Below are positions 46,677 through 55,027 of a stretch of 64,000 bases of DNA, one piece after another; position 1 is the stretch's first letter; each line of letters starts with the position of its first letter. The notes beneath the pieces were generated by a model, which was not told the DNA's origin, did not search any database, and saw nothing but the letters and a program-made list of their open reading frames with translations. Source of the stretch: Lacrimispora saccharolytica. Its GTDB lineage: Bacteria > Bacillota > Clostridia > Lachnospirales > Lachnospiraceae. The DNA is taken from positions 1-64,000 of the forward strand of contig JADYUL010000001.1 in NCBI GenBank assembly GCA_021531795.1. Reading direction: 5' to 3'. Both the position numbers and the translations under genes were made by a program.

Positions 46677-47477
46677 ATGCTTAGAGATATTACCTTGGGC
46701 CAGTACTATCAGACAGATTCGATTCTGCACAGACTGGACCCCAGAGTTAAGTTAATAGGTACGTTTGCGTTCATAGTGGGACTGTTTCTTGCCAATAATG
46801 TGGCCGGTTATTTAGTTGCCGCGTTTTTTCTGGTGTCAATGATAAAGCTGTCGAATGTGCCTGTGAAGTTCATGCTGAAGGGAATGAAGGCTATTGCATT
46901 CCTGATCGTGATAACCGTGGTGTTCAACACATTTATGACACCGGGAGAGGTGTTGATTCAGGTATGGAAGCTTAAGGTGACAAAAGAGGGTTTAATAATG
47001 GCTGCGAAGCTGGCACTCAGGCTGTCGTTTCTGATCATCGGCTCGAGCATAATGACGCTCACCACCACACCGAATCAGCTGACGGATGCAATCGAGAGTG
47101 TTATGGGACCTTTGAAACGATTACATGTGCCGGTGCATGAGGTTGCCATGATGATGAGCATAGCGCTCAGATTTATCCCCATCCTCATGGAGGAGACGGA
47201 CAAGATCATGAAGGCTCAGGAGGCCAGGGGCGCAAGCTTTGACAGCGGCAATCTTATTGATAAGACGAAGGCTCTGATACCGCTGCTGGTTCCACTGTTT
47301 ATCTCTGCCTTCAGGCGGGCCAATGACCTGGCTATGGCGATGGAAGCCAGATGCTACAGGGGCGGTGACAGCAGAACTAAGATGAAGCCGCTCATATACA
47401 GGAGACGTGATGTGATGGGCTATGGAGTGCTCATATCGTTTCTGGCATGTATTATTGTGACAAGAGTGCTGTTCTAG
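46677..47477 (+). CDS. ecfT: Energy-coupling factor transporter transmembrane protein EcfT
   Basis: 266 residues, about five to six membrane helices. The two coupling-helix motifs appear as AQEARGASFD and AMEARCYRGG; the second has Cys where Gly is common. SILHRLDPRVKLIGTF is the typical N-terminus. The ATG follows the ecfA2 stop immediately. No S component gene is adjacent, so this is the housekeeping group II module. Confidence 0.95.
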   Translation: MLRDITLGQYYQTDSILHRLDPRVKLIGTFAFIVGLFLANNVAGYLVAAFFLVSMIKLSNVPVKFMLKGMKAIAFLIVITVVFNTFMTPGEVLIQVWKLKVTKEGLIMAAKLALRLSFLIIGSSIMTLTTTPNQLTDAIESVMGPLKRLHVPVHEVAMMMSIALRFIPILMEETDKIMKAQEARGASFDSGNLIDKTKALIPLLVPLFISAFRRANDLAMAMEARCYRGGDSRTKMKPLIYRRRDVMGYGVLISFLACIIVTRVLF

Positions 47478-47489
47478 GAGGCAGGAGAG

Positions 47490-48422
47490 ATGGACCTTAA
47501 GAAGGCGATGAAACCGCTTATACTGCTAATAGTACTTATAATAGTGTTCGCAGCGCTTACACGTGCGTTAACGCATTCTGAGACCCTGTCTGAATATGCA
47601 GTAGAGCATCCTGAGGAGCAGATAGTGACAGTAGCTGTGACACCGGATGTGAGCGAGGGTACTGAACCGGATACAGATTCGGTAGATGCCGGATTACAGG
47701 CCGGAACTGAGGGTAGCGAAATAACCGATATTAATCCTGATATATCAGATGGTGCGGACCCGGGGAGCGCGCTTAAGCCTGAATACAGCACAGAAGGAGA
47801 TATGTTGAACAGAGTGACGCTGGCAGACGGATTCTTCTATGAGGATATTCCGGAAATAATTAAGGATAAGATGAAGGGTGTGTCATACCCTTTGGATATA
47901 GATGAAGATATTATCTGTTACGATGACCTTAAGTATCTGAATGTTCTGTATGTGGACTTTGACGGAGAGACCCAGGTGGGAGAGATAGTCTGCAATGCGG
48001 CTATTGCAGAAGATCTTACAGAGATATTCCATGAATTGTATAAGGCAGATTATCGTATAGAGAGAATAAGGCTTATAGATGAATACAATGCAGATGACAA
48101 CCTGAGTATGGAGGACAATAATACCAGTTCCTTCTGCTACAGAGTAGTTGAGAACACCACACGACTGTCCAATCATGCCTATGGAATGGCAATAGATATT
48201 AATCCTTTCTATAACCCTTATGTTGTATATAACAGCGAGGGCACAAGGATTACACCTGTGGGAAGTGAAATATATGCCGACAGAAGCGATGCAGTTATGA
48301 ATCCCTACAGGATAGACAAGAACGATCTGGCTTATAAGCTGTTCAAAGAGCACGGCTTCACCTGGGGCGGAGACTGGAACAGCTGTAAGGATTACCAGCA
48401 CTTTGAGAAGAAGAGTAAATAG
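47490..48422 (+). CDS. Membrane-anchored M15-family peptidase (VanY-like)
   Basis: 310 residues. An N-terminal membrane helix (about 10-25), an acidic, low-complexity linker (about 30-105), and a C-terminal peptidase domain with the zinc ligands in SNHAYGMAIDINP (His, Asp) and YQHFE (His). Family members cut D-Ala-D-Ala or L-Ala-D-Glu bonds in peptidoglycan. GGAGGCAGGAG lies before the ATG. Downstream of ecfT by 12 nt and 2 nt before truA, hence probably in one operon. Confidence 0.85.
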   Translation: MDLKKAMKPLILLIVLIIVFAALTRALTHSETLSEYAVEHPEEQIVTVAVTPDVSEGTEPDTDSVDAGLQAGTEGSEITDINPDISDGADPGSALKPEYSTEGDMLNRVTLADGFFYEDIPEIIKDKMKGVSYPLDIDEDIICYDDLKYLNVLYVDFDGETQVGEIVCNAAIAEDLTEIFHELYKADYRIERIRLIDEYNADDNLSMEDNNTSSFCYRVVENTTRLSNHAYGMAIDINPFYNPYVVYNSEGTRITPVGSEIYADRSDAVMNPYRIDKNDLAYKLFKEHGFTWGGDWNSCKDYQHFEKKSK

Positions 48423-48424
48423 AT

Positions 48425-49165
48425 ATGCGCAGGATACTGTTGACTGTGGCCTATGATGGTACGGATTACCATGGCTGGCAGATTCAGAACAATGGCAGGA
48501 CCATTGAAGGCGAACTTAATAGGGCAATTAATGAATTGACCGGTGAAGTCATTGAAGTTATAGGTGCGAGCAGAACTGACGCAGGTGTCCATGGTATGTG
48601 CAACAGAGCGGTCTTTGATACGGAAAGCACCATCCCTGCGGACAGATTCTATGCGGCAATCAACACGCTGCTCCCTGATGACATACGTGTCACAAGTTCT
48701 AAAGAGGTTGAACCGGACTGGCATCCGAGGAAGGTCAGTACGCATAAGACCTATGAATATGTAATAGACAATGAAGAGGTGGCCAATCCTAAGATTATCC
48801 GGTATTCGTGGCATGTAAGGGGCAACCTGTCTATAGAGAAGATGAATGAGGCAGCAGGTTATCTTAAGGGCGAGCATGATTTCACCAGTTTTTGCTGTGT
48901 CAACGGAAATGCACTTACCAATGTCAGGACCATAATTGATATTGGAGTATATAAAAAGGACAACCTGGTTACCATAAGGGTGACCGGCAACGGCTTCCTA
49001 TATAATATGGTAAGAATTATTGCAGGTACTCTTGTGAATGTGGGACTCGGAAGGACTGCTTGCGAAGATATCAATAAGATATTGGAAGCTAAAGACAGAA
49101 CTAAAGCGGGACCTACGGCCCCGCCTCAGGGATTAACTCTTGTTGAAATCAAAGATATTGTTTGA
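48425..49165 (+). CDS. truA: tRNA pseudouridine(38-40) synthase
   Basis: 246 residues. The catalytic Asp lies in GASRTDAGVHGM. VAYDGTDYHGWQIQNNGRTIEGEL start and FLYNMVRIIAGTLVNVG near the C-terminus are signature. The usual neighbour of the ECF genes in Firmicutes. Confidence 0.96.
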   Translation: MRRILLTVAYDGTDYHGWQIQNNGRTIEGELNRAINELTGEVIEVIGASRTDAGVHGMCNRAVFDTESTIPADRFYAAINTLLPDDIRVTSSKEVEPDWHPRKVSTHKTYEYVIDNEEVANPKIIRYSWHVRGNLSIEKMNEAAGYLKGEHDFTSFCCVNGNALTNVRTIIDIGVYKKDNLVTIRVTGNGFLYNMVRIIAGTLVNVGLGRTACEDINKILEAKDRTKAGPTAPPQGLTLVEIKDIV

Positions 49166-49220
49166 TTATTGGCTGTAAATTTTTCTATGCAACACACTTA
49201 CTGTTTATTGGTGTGAGGCT

Positions 49221-50369
49221 CTATGAGCATATCTCGTCAGCCATAGCCTTAAGGGCTTCTATATTCTCGCTGCTGATTCCCCCCTTAAGGGTAATGCTGT
49301 TTTCGAGGAATCTGATTCCCTGGCTGTTCTCGAATTTGGCCTTCATAACCTTGGCGGCAGTCGGAGCCCAGGAACCATTCTCTATGATTCCGACAGTTCT
49401 GTTTTTATACCCATGCTCCACAAGTGTATCTATGAAAGATCTCATAGCCGGGAAAACACCGGTATTGTAGGTTGTTGAAGCAAGTATCAGTGTGCCTGCC
49501 CTGAAGGCTTCGGCAAGAACTATTGAATGGTCGGTGCGTGCAAGGTCATAGGCAAGTGCACGGCGTCCTCTGCTCTCAATCTCTGATGCAAGCATTCTTA
49601 CAATTTGCGCTGTATGACCATATACAGAGGTATAGGCGATGATACAGTCATCGCATTCGCTTTCATAGCCTGCCCACAGCTTGTAGTGGTCAAGGAGAAG
49701 CGGAAGCTCATCTGTGATTATGGGTCCATGAAGCGGATATACCGCCTTGATCTCAATACCTGCTGCTTTCTTAAGCAGGGCTTCAACCTGAAGACCGAAC
49801 TTACCGACTATTCCGATGTAATATCTTCTGGCTTCGTCGATATTCAAGCCGGTTCTGCTCAGTGCGCCGAACTGACCGAAGGCATCGGCAGAGAACAGGA
49901 TCTTGTCGGTGGTGTCATAGGTGAGCATAACCTCCGGCCAGTGAACCATGGGTGCTGCAATGAAGCTTAAGGTATGACGTCCGAGGGATAAGGTATCTCC
50001 CTCCTTGGATATGATTCGTCTGTCCGCATAATCGGTATTGAAGTATCCCTTCATTATATTAAATGCCATCATGGATGAAACGATTACAGCTTCGGGATAT
50101 TCATCCATGAAGCGGGCTATTCCTGCCGAATGGTCAGGCTCCATATGCTGAACGATCAGATAATTAGGCTTGCGAGTGTCAAGAACAGCCTTAAGCTTAT
50201 CCATCCATTCATCAATGAAGGAGCCGTCTACTGTGTCAAGCACTGCGATTTTTTCATCAAGGATTACGTATGAGTTGTAAGACATGCCGTCCTTAACAGG
50301 ATACTGTCCTTCGAATATATCTATGTCAAGGTCGTCGACACCGATATATTTGATATCTGCCATTGTCAT
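49221..50369 (-). CDS. Flavodiiron protein (FprA-type A flavoprotein)
   Basis: 382 residues. An N-terminal metallo-beta-lactamase-like di-iron domain has the ligand set HMEPDHSAG and, later, MVHWPEVMLTYDTTDKILFSADAFG; the C-terminal flavodoxin domain binds FMN (IAYTSVYGHTAQIVRMLASEI). Reduces O2 to water or NO to N2O in the cytoplasm of anaerobes. The ATG at 50369 is set by GAGGAGG on the reverse strand; a longer frame upstream is non-homologous. Converges on truA. Confidence 0.93.
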   Translation of the reverse strand: MTMADIKYIGVDDLDIDIFEGQYPVKDGMSYNSYVILDEKIAVLDTVDGSFIDEWMDKLKAVLDTRKPNYLIVQHMEPDHSAGIARFMDEYPEAVIVSSMMAFNIMKGYFNTDYADRRIISKEGDTLSLGRHTLSFIAAPMVHWPEVMLTYDTTDKILFSADAFGQFGALSRTGLNIDEARRYYIGIVGKFGLQVEALLKKAAGIEIKAVYPLHGPIITDELPLLLDHYKLWAGYESECDDCIIAYTSVYGHTAQIVRMLASEIESRGRRALAYDLARTDHSIVLAEAFRAGTLILASTTYNTGVFPAMRSFIDTLVEHGYKNRTVGIIENGSWAPTAAKVMKAKFENSQGIRFLENSITLKGGISSENIEALKAMADEICS

Positions 50370-50484
50370 TGTTTGTTCCTCCTCATTAATATATATAATG
50401 ATTTTATCACAGGAGGTTACAAAATACATTAATTAAGGGTAATGATAATACAAAAAATATGTGCAAAGGCAATGCAAAAAGTTG

Positions 50485-50513
50485 TTGACACGCCCGGAGG
50501 CGTATCGTATAAT
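50485..50513 (+). promoter_or_regulatory. Consensus promoter of rplM-rpsI
   Basis: TTGACA (50485-50490), 17 nt, TATAAT (50508-50513): a perfect sigma-A consensus. Confidence 0.93.
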
Positions 50514-50517
50514 ACAT

Positions 50518-50672
50518 CAGTGTGGCTAGAAATGCGCTTCAATAGCCCCGAAGCAAATTATAGCCCTTGCCAAGCTAGGCGTGTCAAATGGAAGGCAGGC
50601 TGAGTGAGGCTGACTTGCGGGTAGGTTAGCCCCATACCTTTAGAGTCGCTTAAGTTAAGATTATTTTATGGA
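50518..50672 (+). promoter_or_regulatory. rplM (L13) leader
   Basis: About 160 nt between the promoter and rplM with repeated complementary segments (GGCTA/TAGCC near 50524-50546, GCCTAGC/GCTAGGC-like near 50570-50580, GGGTAGGTTAGCCCC near 50621-50635). Position fits the L13-type autoregulatory leaders known in Firmicutes. I cannot confirm the fold. Confidence 0.5.
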
Positions 50673-50680
50673 GGATAAAC

Positions 50681-51109
50681 ATGAAGACATTTATGGCTAG
50701 CCCGGCTACAATTGATAGAAAATGGTATGTAGTTGATGCTACAGGCATGACACTCGGTCGTCTTGCTTCAGAGGTAGCTAAGGTGCTTAGAGGTAAGAAT
50801 AAGCCTATCTTTACACCACATATCGATACAGGCGATTATGTAATCGTTATTAATGCAGAGAAGGTTACTGTTACAGGTAAGAAGCTTGATCAGAAGATTT
50901 ACTATCGTCATTCTGATTACGTTGGAGGTCTTAAGCAGGCTACTCTTCGTGAGAAGCTCAGCAATAAGCCTGAGGAAGTTATCGAGCTTGCAGTCAAGGG
51001 CATGCTTCCTAAGGGACCTCTCGGAAGACAGATGTTCAAGAAGTTATTCGTTTACGCAGGACCGGAGCACAAGCATGCTGCTCAGAAGCCTGAAGTATTG
51101 ACATTCTAG
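50681..51109 (+). CDS. rplM: Ribosomal protein uL13
   Basis: 142 residues. [61 protein letters not shown] start and the [20 protein letters not shown] signature. GGAGG before the ATG. Confidence 0.97.
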   Translation: MKTFMASPATIDRKWYVVDATGMTLGRLASEVAKVLRGKNKPIFTPHIDTGDYVIVINAEKVTVTGKKLDQKIYYRHSDYVGGLKQATLREKLSNKPEEVIELAVKGMLPKGPLGRQMFKKLFVYAGPEHKHAAQKPEVLTF

Positions 51110-51133
51110 TAAGATTTGAAAGGAGATAGTAAA

Positions 51134-51532
51134 ATGGCTAAGAAGGCAGCTCAGTATTATGGTACTGGTAGAAGAAAGAGCTCAGTTGCTAGAGTATATT
51201 TAGTACCTGGCAAGGGAAATATTACAATCAATAAGAGAGACATCGATGAGTACTTCGGTCTTGAGACACTTAAGGTTATCGTTCGTCAGCCTCTTGTAGC
51301 TACAGAGACAGTGGACAAGTACGATGTTAAGGTTACTGTAAAGGGTGGTGGATACACAGGTCAGGCCGGAGCAGTAAGACATGGTATCGCAAGAGCACTT
51401 CTTCAGGTTGATGAGGAGTTCCGTCCCACACTTAAGAAGGCAGGATATCTCACAAGAGATCCAAGAATGAAGGAAAGAAAGAAGTACGGCTTGAAGTCAG
51501 CAAGACGTGCACCTCAGTTCAGCAAGAGATAA
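51134..51532 (+). CDS. rpsI: Ribosomal protein uS9
   Basis: 132 residues. [35 protein letters not shown] and the C-terminal [15 protein letters not shown], whose final Arg reaches the P site. AAAGGAG before the ATG. The last codons (51514-51532) lie within a 20-bp direct repeat that recurs at 54328, so the present 3' end was formed by integration of the element described at 51514-54347. The protein remains intact. Confidence 0.97.
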   Translation: MAKKAAQYYGTGRRKSSVARVYLVPGKGNITINKRDIDEYFGLETLKVIVRQPLVATETVDKYDVKVTVKGGGYTGQAGAVRHGIARALLQVDEEFRPTLKKAGYLTRDPRMKERKKYGLKSARRAPQFSKR

Positions 51533-51533
51533 T
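51514..51533 (+). repeat. attL-like 20-bp direct repeat
   Basis: TCAGTTCAGCAAGAGATAAT, spanning the last codons and stop of rpsI. Identical to 54328-54347. Confidence 0.88.
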
Positions 51534-51549
51534 TATCAAAGAGATTACA

Positions 51550-51585
51550 AACCCCAAGAATTCGACATTCTTGGGGTTCTTTTTT
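51550..51585 (+). terminator. Terminator after rpsI
   Basis: AACCCCAAGAAT (51550-51561) with ATTCTTGGGGTT (51567-51578), a 5-nt loop, followed by CTTTTTT. A related terminator lies after the right repeat at 54362. Confidence 0.93.
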
Positions 51586-51748
51586 ATCCAATATTAGTGA
51601 ATTGGTGTTTGTTTGGTGTTTTTTCTTCTGTTTTTCCAGATAAAACATCTTCCATTATGCTAGCGGTTAGCCCTCTTACGGGGGGACTGTGACCCTCCGA
51701 TGACATAGAAATCCATATGGAAATCTGTAAGAGAGGAGGGCTTCTGCG

Positions 51749-51859
51749 ATGATGATAGCTTTAGAAATTTTTGGTGCGGTTGCAGCTGCACTTACAATCT
51801 TCTCAGCTGGAGTTGCAGTTGGAAGATATATCGAGCACAACAAAAATGACCGCCAATAG
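51749..51859 (+). CDS. Small hydrophobic peptide, type I toxin candidate
   Basis: 36 residues: MMIALEIFGAVAAALTIFSA followed by GVAVGRYIEHNKNDRQ. One membrane helix (about 3-25) and a charged tail, as in Fst/TxpA-type toxins. GGAGGG (51735-51740) lies 8 nt upstream, but it pairs with AGCCCTC (51669-51675) in the leader, and GTAAGAG with CTCTTAC, so translation is predicted to be hidden. Its 3' end forms the left arm of a two-way terminator. An opposing promoter faces it at 51940-51967. Confidence 0.65.
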   Translation: MMIALEIFGAVAAALTIFSAGVAVGRYIEHNKNDRQ

Positions 51860-51933
51860 TTTTCCAGGACTGTGGCGATCATTTTTATGATTTACATATA
51901 CTGGGGCTGACCGTCTATCGGTAGCACCTTTGT
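51840..51933 (-). ncRNA. Antisense RNA, type I antitoxin candidate
   Basis: A promoter on the reverse strand, TTGACT (51962-51967) and TATAAT (51940-51945) 16 nt apart, would start an RNA near 51933. It runs into the shared hairpin AAAAATGACCGCCA (51843-51856) / TGGCGATCATTTTT (51872-51885), ending near 51840. It would be about 95 nt and complementary to the last part of the toxin mRNA, the arrangement of convergent type I modules such as par and txpA/ratA. Confidence 0.6.
51843..51890. terminator. Bidirectional terminator shared by toxin and antisense RNA
   Basis: AAAAATGACCGCCA and TGGCGATCATTTTT pair over about 13 positions with one G-T type mismatch; runs of A and T on the two sides let it end transcripts on both strands. 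Confidence 0.75.
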
Positions 51934-51939
51934 GATTTC

Positions 51940-51967
51940 ATTATAACATTTTATGTCTTAAAGTCAA
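51940..51967 (-). promoter_or_regulatory. Promoter of the antisense RNA
   Basis: Reverse strand: TTGACT (51967-51962), 16 nt, TATAAT (51945-51940). It points away from the flagellin gene and towards the toxin gene. Confidence 0.7.
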
Positions 51968-52008
51968 TTAGAATAAGGACGTTATGGTGGTAGTTCGGAA
52001 TTTTTATA

Positions 52009-54069
52009 TTACTGAAGTAACGATAATACACTTTGGTTGCGCTGGTTCGCCTGAGCCATCATAGACTGCCCAACTTGTTCTAAGATATTTTGCTTTGAGA
52101 ATTCAACCATTTCTTTTGCAATATCGGTATCTCTAATACGAGATTCGGCAATTGTTGTATTTTCAGCAATATTAGTTACATTTTTATATGTATGCTCAAG
52201 ACGATTCTGCTGAGCACCAATATTCGACCTAAGTGCAGAAATCATTTTTGTAGCCTTACCAGCAGCATCAATAGCTCTTCCAGCTCCATCAACAGTTGTA
52301 ACATCAAGCGTATTAATACCCAGAGCATCTGTGTCCATAACCCCGATAGTAATATACATCCCATCGCCAACCTCAGCTCCAGACTGAATCCATAATTTTT
52401 GAGAGTTTTCGTCTTCTTCTAGATTCGAAGGAATATCTCCGGATGGATATGTAGGCTTCGGTTTTACCAGACTTTCTGCAGCATAGCTCGTGTTAGTTGC
52501 AGACTTATTTGTGTCGTAATAGTAGGTCAAGAAATTAGATACGGTTGTAGTTCCAACTTTGCCAACGTTTGCGAGATAGTTAAAAAGTTCTGGACCCTTT
52601 GAAGGGTCAGTTGCTTTAGATCTTGATGCGTTTACCCAAAGAGTTGCATCTTTATTGGAAAATTTTAATTTGATCCAATTAGGACTGCTGTCTAAGATTT
52701 GATAATCAGAACCATCATATGGAACCAGAATGCTAGTGTTAGAGGTTGTATCAGTCACCTTTGCTACTAATTTCCCTTCAGAATCTTTTTGTAGTGAAAC
52801 ATCCATCGCGTATGAACCAATCATTTTGCTCATATCATAGGTTCCGGTAGTGCTATCATAGAAATTGTTAATAAAAGGCTGTGAAGAATTCAGCGTGTAG
52901 CTGGAAAGTCCTTCTACTGTAAAAGTGTTATACGATGATGTAGCTTTTGTTCTGTCGGTGACAGCAACAGTAGGTTTTGTACCAACTGTTGCTGTAAAAG
53001 TAGAATTAAAGGAATCGTATACCTCGGAAGCAGTTGCTTTTCCATTTATTGTTCCACTAAAAGAAATTCCACTTAACGAATCAGTAAAAGTGAAAGCTTT
53101 ATCGATGCCATTCCCAAAATCTGATACGCCGAGCTCTGCCCAGGATTTGCTTCCGTAATTATCAACATGGATACCAGAAGCATCAGCAGAAATGTTCGCT
53201 GAGACTGAGAGCTTGCTACCATTATTCATAAAGTCATTAGTCTTTGTACCGTTTGTTACACCTGTTGAAGTTATCGTAACAGGATTGTATTTTGATTGCT
53301 GGCTGCGTACGTAAAATGAAGTTCCATTGATTGCATTGCAAATATCATCAATTGATGAGCCTGCAGGAACATCAAAAGAAAGCTTTACTCCATTGAAGGG
53401 TATATAGTATTTTCCACTGGAGATTGTTGAATCAGAAAGGCTACTTCCGTCGGTTTTCTTTATATCGTTCCAGTTTAGGTTAGTGTCACCTATTTTGATT
53501 CCAGATGAGGTCGCGCTAACAGTGTATTTTATATTAACTGGGCCAGAATAACCTGTAGGTGTACCAGTCTTGCTTATGGAACTGTTGATTGCTTGGATAC
53601 GTTCTGAAGAAGTAGCTGGTGTCACTGGAATGTCAGAGGAATTATTATTGCTGCTTTTGCAAAATAGTTTTCTTTCATTAAATTCTGTTGTATCTGAAAT
53701 CCTATTAATCTCAGACATAATCTGATTGATTTCTTGCTGGATAGCTTCCCTATCAGAATCTGTATTAGTACCGTTAGCTGACTGTACAGATAATTCTGTA
53801 ACTCTATGGAGCATATCATGAACTTCTGCTAATGCTCCGTCAGCAACTTGTAACAAAGAAATACCATCCATTGTATTATTAGCACCCTGGTTCAGTCCTC
53901 TAATTTGTCTACGCATCTTTTCAGATATGGCAAGACCAGCTGCATCATCTGCAGCTCTGTTGATGCGATAACCAGAAGATAATTTCTCCGTAGATTTCTT
54001 CTTACTATTACCAACTATATTAAATTGTCTCTGGGCATTCATTGCCATCATATTATGAGCAATAACCAT
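52009..54069 (-). CDS. Flagellin with large variable domain
   Basis: 686 residues. Conserved N-terminal D0/D1 region (NSKKKSTEKLSSGYRINRAADDAAGLAISEKMRRQIRGLNQG) and C-terminal region (NRLEHTYKNVTNIAENTTIAESRIRDTDIAKEMVEFSKQNILEQ, ending SVLSLLQ). The central 450 or so residues, rich in Ser, Thr, Asn and Lys, are the variable surface domain; Clostridial flagellins are often 270-500 residues, so this one is long. GAGGTG precedes the ATG. A sigma-28 promoter lies 60-85 nt upstream. It is carried within the rpsI-borne element, away from other flagellar genes, and its composition is more AT-rich and less codon-biased than the ribosomal genes around it. Exported by the flagellar type III system. 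Confidence 0.95.
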   Translation of the reverse strand: MVIAHNMMAMNAQRQFNIVGNSKKKSTEKLSSGYRINRAADDAAGLAISEKMRRQIRGLNQGANNTMDGISLLQVADGALAEVHDMLHRVTELSVQSANGTNTDSDREAIQQEINQIMSEINRISDTTEFNERKLFCKSSNNNSSDIPVTPATSSERIQAINSSISKTGTPTGYSGPVNIKYTVSATSSGIKIGDTNLNWNDIKKTDGSSLSDSTISSGKYYIPFNGVKLSFDVPAGSSIDDICNAINGTSFYVRSQQSKYNPVTITSTGVTNGTKTNDFMNNGSKLSVSANISADASGIHVDNYGSKSWAELGVSDFGNGIDKAFTFTDSLSGISFSGTINGKATASEVYDSFNSTFTATVGTKPTVAVTDRTKATSSYNTFTVEGLSSYTLNSSQPFINNFYDSTTGTYDMSKMIGSYAMDVSLQKDSEGKLVAKVTDTTSNTSILVPYDGSDYQILDSSPNWIKLKFSNKDATLWVNASRSKATDPSKGPELFNYLANVGKVGTTTVSNFLTYYYDTNKSATNTSYAAESLVKPKPTYPSGDIPSNLEEDENSQKLWIQSGAEVGDGMYITIGVMDTDALGINTLDVTTVDGAGRAIDAAGKATKMISALRSNIGAQQNRLEHTYKNVTNIAENTTIAESRIRDTDIAKEMVEFSKQNILEQVGQSMMAQANQRNQSVLSLLQ

Positions 54070-54127
54070 AAGACACCTCGAATAGTAAATTGATTAGCAA
54101 TTGGGCATAGATTCTCCTGTATCATTT

Positions 54128-54154
54128 ATATCGGAGTTATATATAAGAAACTTA
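54128..54154 (-). promoter_or_regulatory. Sigma-28 promoter of the flagellin gene
   Basis: Reverse strand: TAAG (54154-54151), 16 nt, CCGATAT (54134-54128), close to the sigma-D/FliA consensus TAAA-N15-GCCGATAA. Confidence 0.75.
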
Positions 54155-54194
54155 AGAATGTTATAGGTAATAGAGGGTGTAATCTGGTAGTCGA

Positions 54195-54327
54195 TTTGGT
54201 GTCTAGCTGGTGTTTATTTTTACAACAAGCAATATTAACCTACATTAGTGTGGGATAGAGATAATGCTTAGAGCCTATAATATATAATACGTTAGAAGGA
54301 GCTATAATACTATGCAAAATCTAATAG
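54195..54327. other. Right-end region of the element with arm-type repeats
   Basis: Two TGGTGT sites (54197, 54208) mirror those at 51603 and 51614. The rest is AT-rich and without a coding frame; GAAGGAG (54295-54301) followed by an ATG at 54313 opens only a very short frame. Confidence 0.55.
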
Positions 54328-54347
54328 TCAGTTCAGCAAGAGATAAT
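54328..54347 (+). repeat. attR-like 20-bp direct repeat
   Basis: TCAGTTCAGCAAGAGATAAT, a copy of the rpsI end with no gene attached. It marks the right end of the element. Confidence 0.88.
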
Positions 54348-54361
54348 AAGCAAGAACTTAC

Positions 54362-54390
54362 AAACCCAAGGCATTCTGCCTTGGGTTTTC
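54362..54390 (+). terminator. Original rpsI terminator right of the element
   Basis: AAACCCAAGGC (54362-54372) with GCCTTGGGTTT (54378-54388), a 5-nt loop, then TTTC. Its position after the right repeat suggests it is the ancestral rpsI terminator. Confidence 0.85.
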
Positions 54391-54458
54391 TATTTACTTT
54401 TCTGTGATTTCGAATTAGAATGAAACTACGGTAATTTATCAGAAAAGGAGGAAAAACT

Positions 54459-55010
54459 ATGAGCGAAACAAAAAAGAATCCATACGCAGGAACACAGACA
54501 GAGAAGAATCTGGAGGCTGCTTTTGCGGGTGAATCTCAGGCAAGAAATAAATATACATATTTTGCATCAGTAGCTAAGAAGGAAGGCTATGAGCAGATGT
54601 CAGCACTCTTCCTTAAGACGGCAGACAATGAGAAGGAGCATGCCAAGATGTGGTTCAAGGAGCTTAAGGGTATCGGCAATACAGCAGAGAACCTGGCAGC
54701 AGCCGCTGATGGCGAGAACTATGAGTGGACAGACATGTATGAGGGCTTTGCCAAGACCGCTGAAGAGGAAGGCTTTGCAGAGCTTGCGAAGAAGTTCAGA
54801 CTTGTAGCTGCAATTGAGAAGCATCATGAGGAGAGATATCGCGCACTCTTAAATAATCTTGAGACAGCTAAGGTATTCGAGAAGAGCGATGTTAAGGTAT
54901 GGGAGTGCCGTAACTGCGGACATATCGTTGTTGGAACAAAAGCTCCGGATATTTGCCCTACATGTGACCATCCTCAGGCTTATTTCGAGATATCAGCTGA
55001 GAATTACTAG
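54459..55010 (+). CDS. rbr: Rubrerythrin
   Basis: 183 residues. The ferritin-like di-iron domain has [31 protein letters not shown] and [10 protein letters not shown] ligands. The C-terminal rubredoxin domain binds one iron through [20 protein letters not shown]. Peroxide reductase of anaerobes. AAAGGAGG before the ATG. Confidence 0.96.
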   Translation: MSETKKNPYAGTQTEKNLEAAFAGESQARNKYTYFASVAKKEGYEQMSALFLKTADNEKEHAKMWFKELKGIGNTAENLAAAADGENYEWTDMYEGFAKTAEEEGFAELAKKFRLVAAIEKHHEERYRALLNNLETAKVFEKSDVKVWECRNCGHIVVGTKAPDICPTCDHPQAYFEISAENY

Positions 55011-55027
55011 AATATTGGAGGAATACT

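Larger units (their letters stand above)
51514..54347. mobile_element. Integrase-less element inserted at the rpsI 3' end
   Basis: A perfect 20-bp direct repeat (51514-51533 and 54328-54347) brackets 2.8 kb. Beyond the repeats both sides continue with a similar tract (TTACAAACCC, then a terminator), as expected if an attP-borne copy replaced the gene end. Inside each end sits a pair of TGGTGT sites with an 11-nt period in the same orientation (51603 and 51614; 54197 and 54208), like arm-type sites for tyrosine integrases. Cargo: type I toxin-antitoxin-like module and a flagellin gene. No integrase, relaxase or transposase is visible. rpsI is a known integration target of streptococcal ICEs; here the structure fits a cis-mobilizable element or a decayed island. 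Confidence 0.75.

Noticed and set aside
51514..54347. Prophage or insertion sequence
   Set aside because: No transposase, integrase or phage structural gene was seen, and the repeats are direct copies of a gene end rather than terminal inverted repeats.
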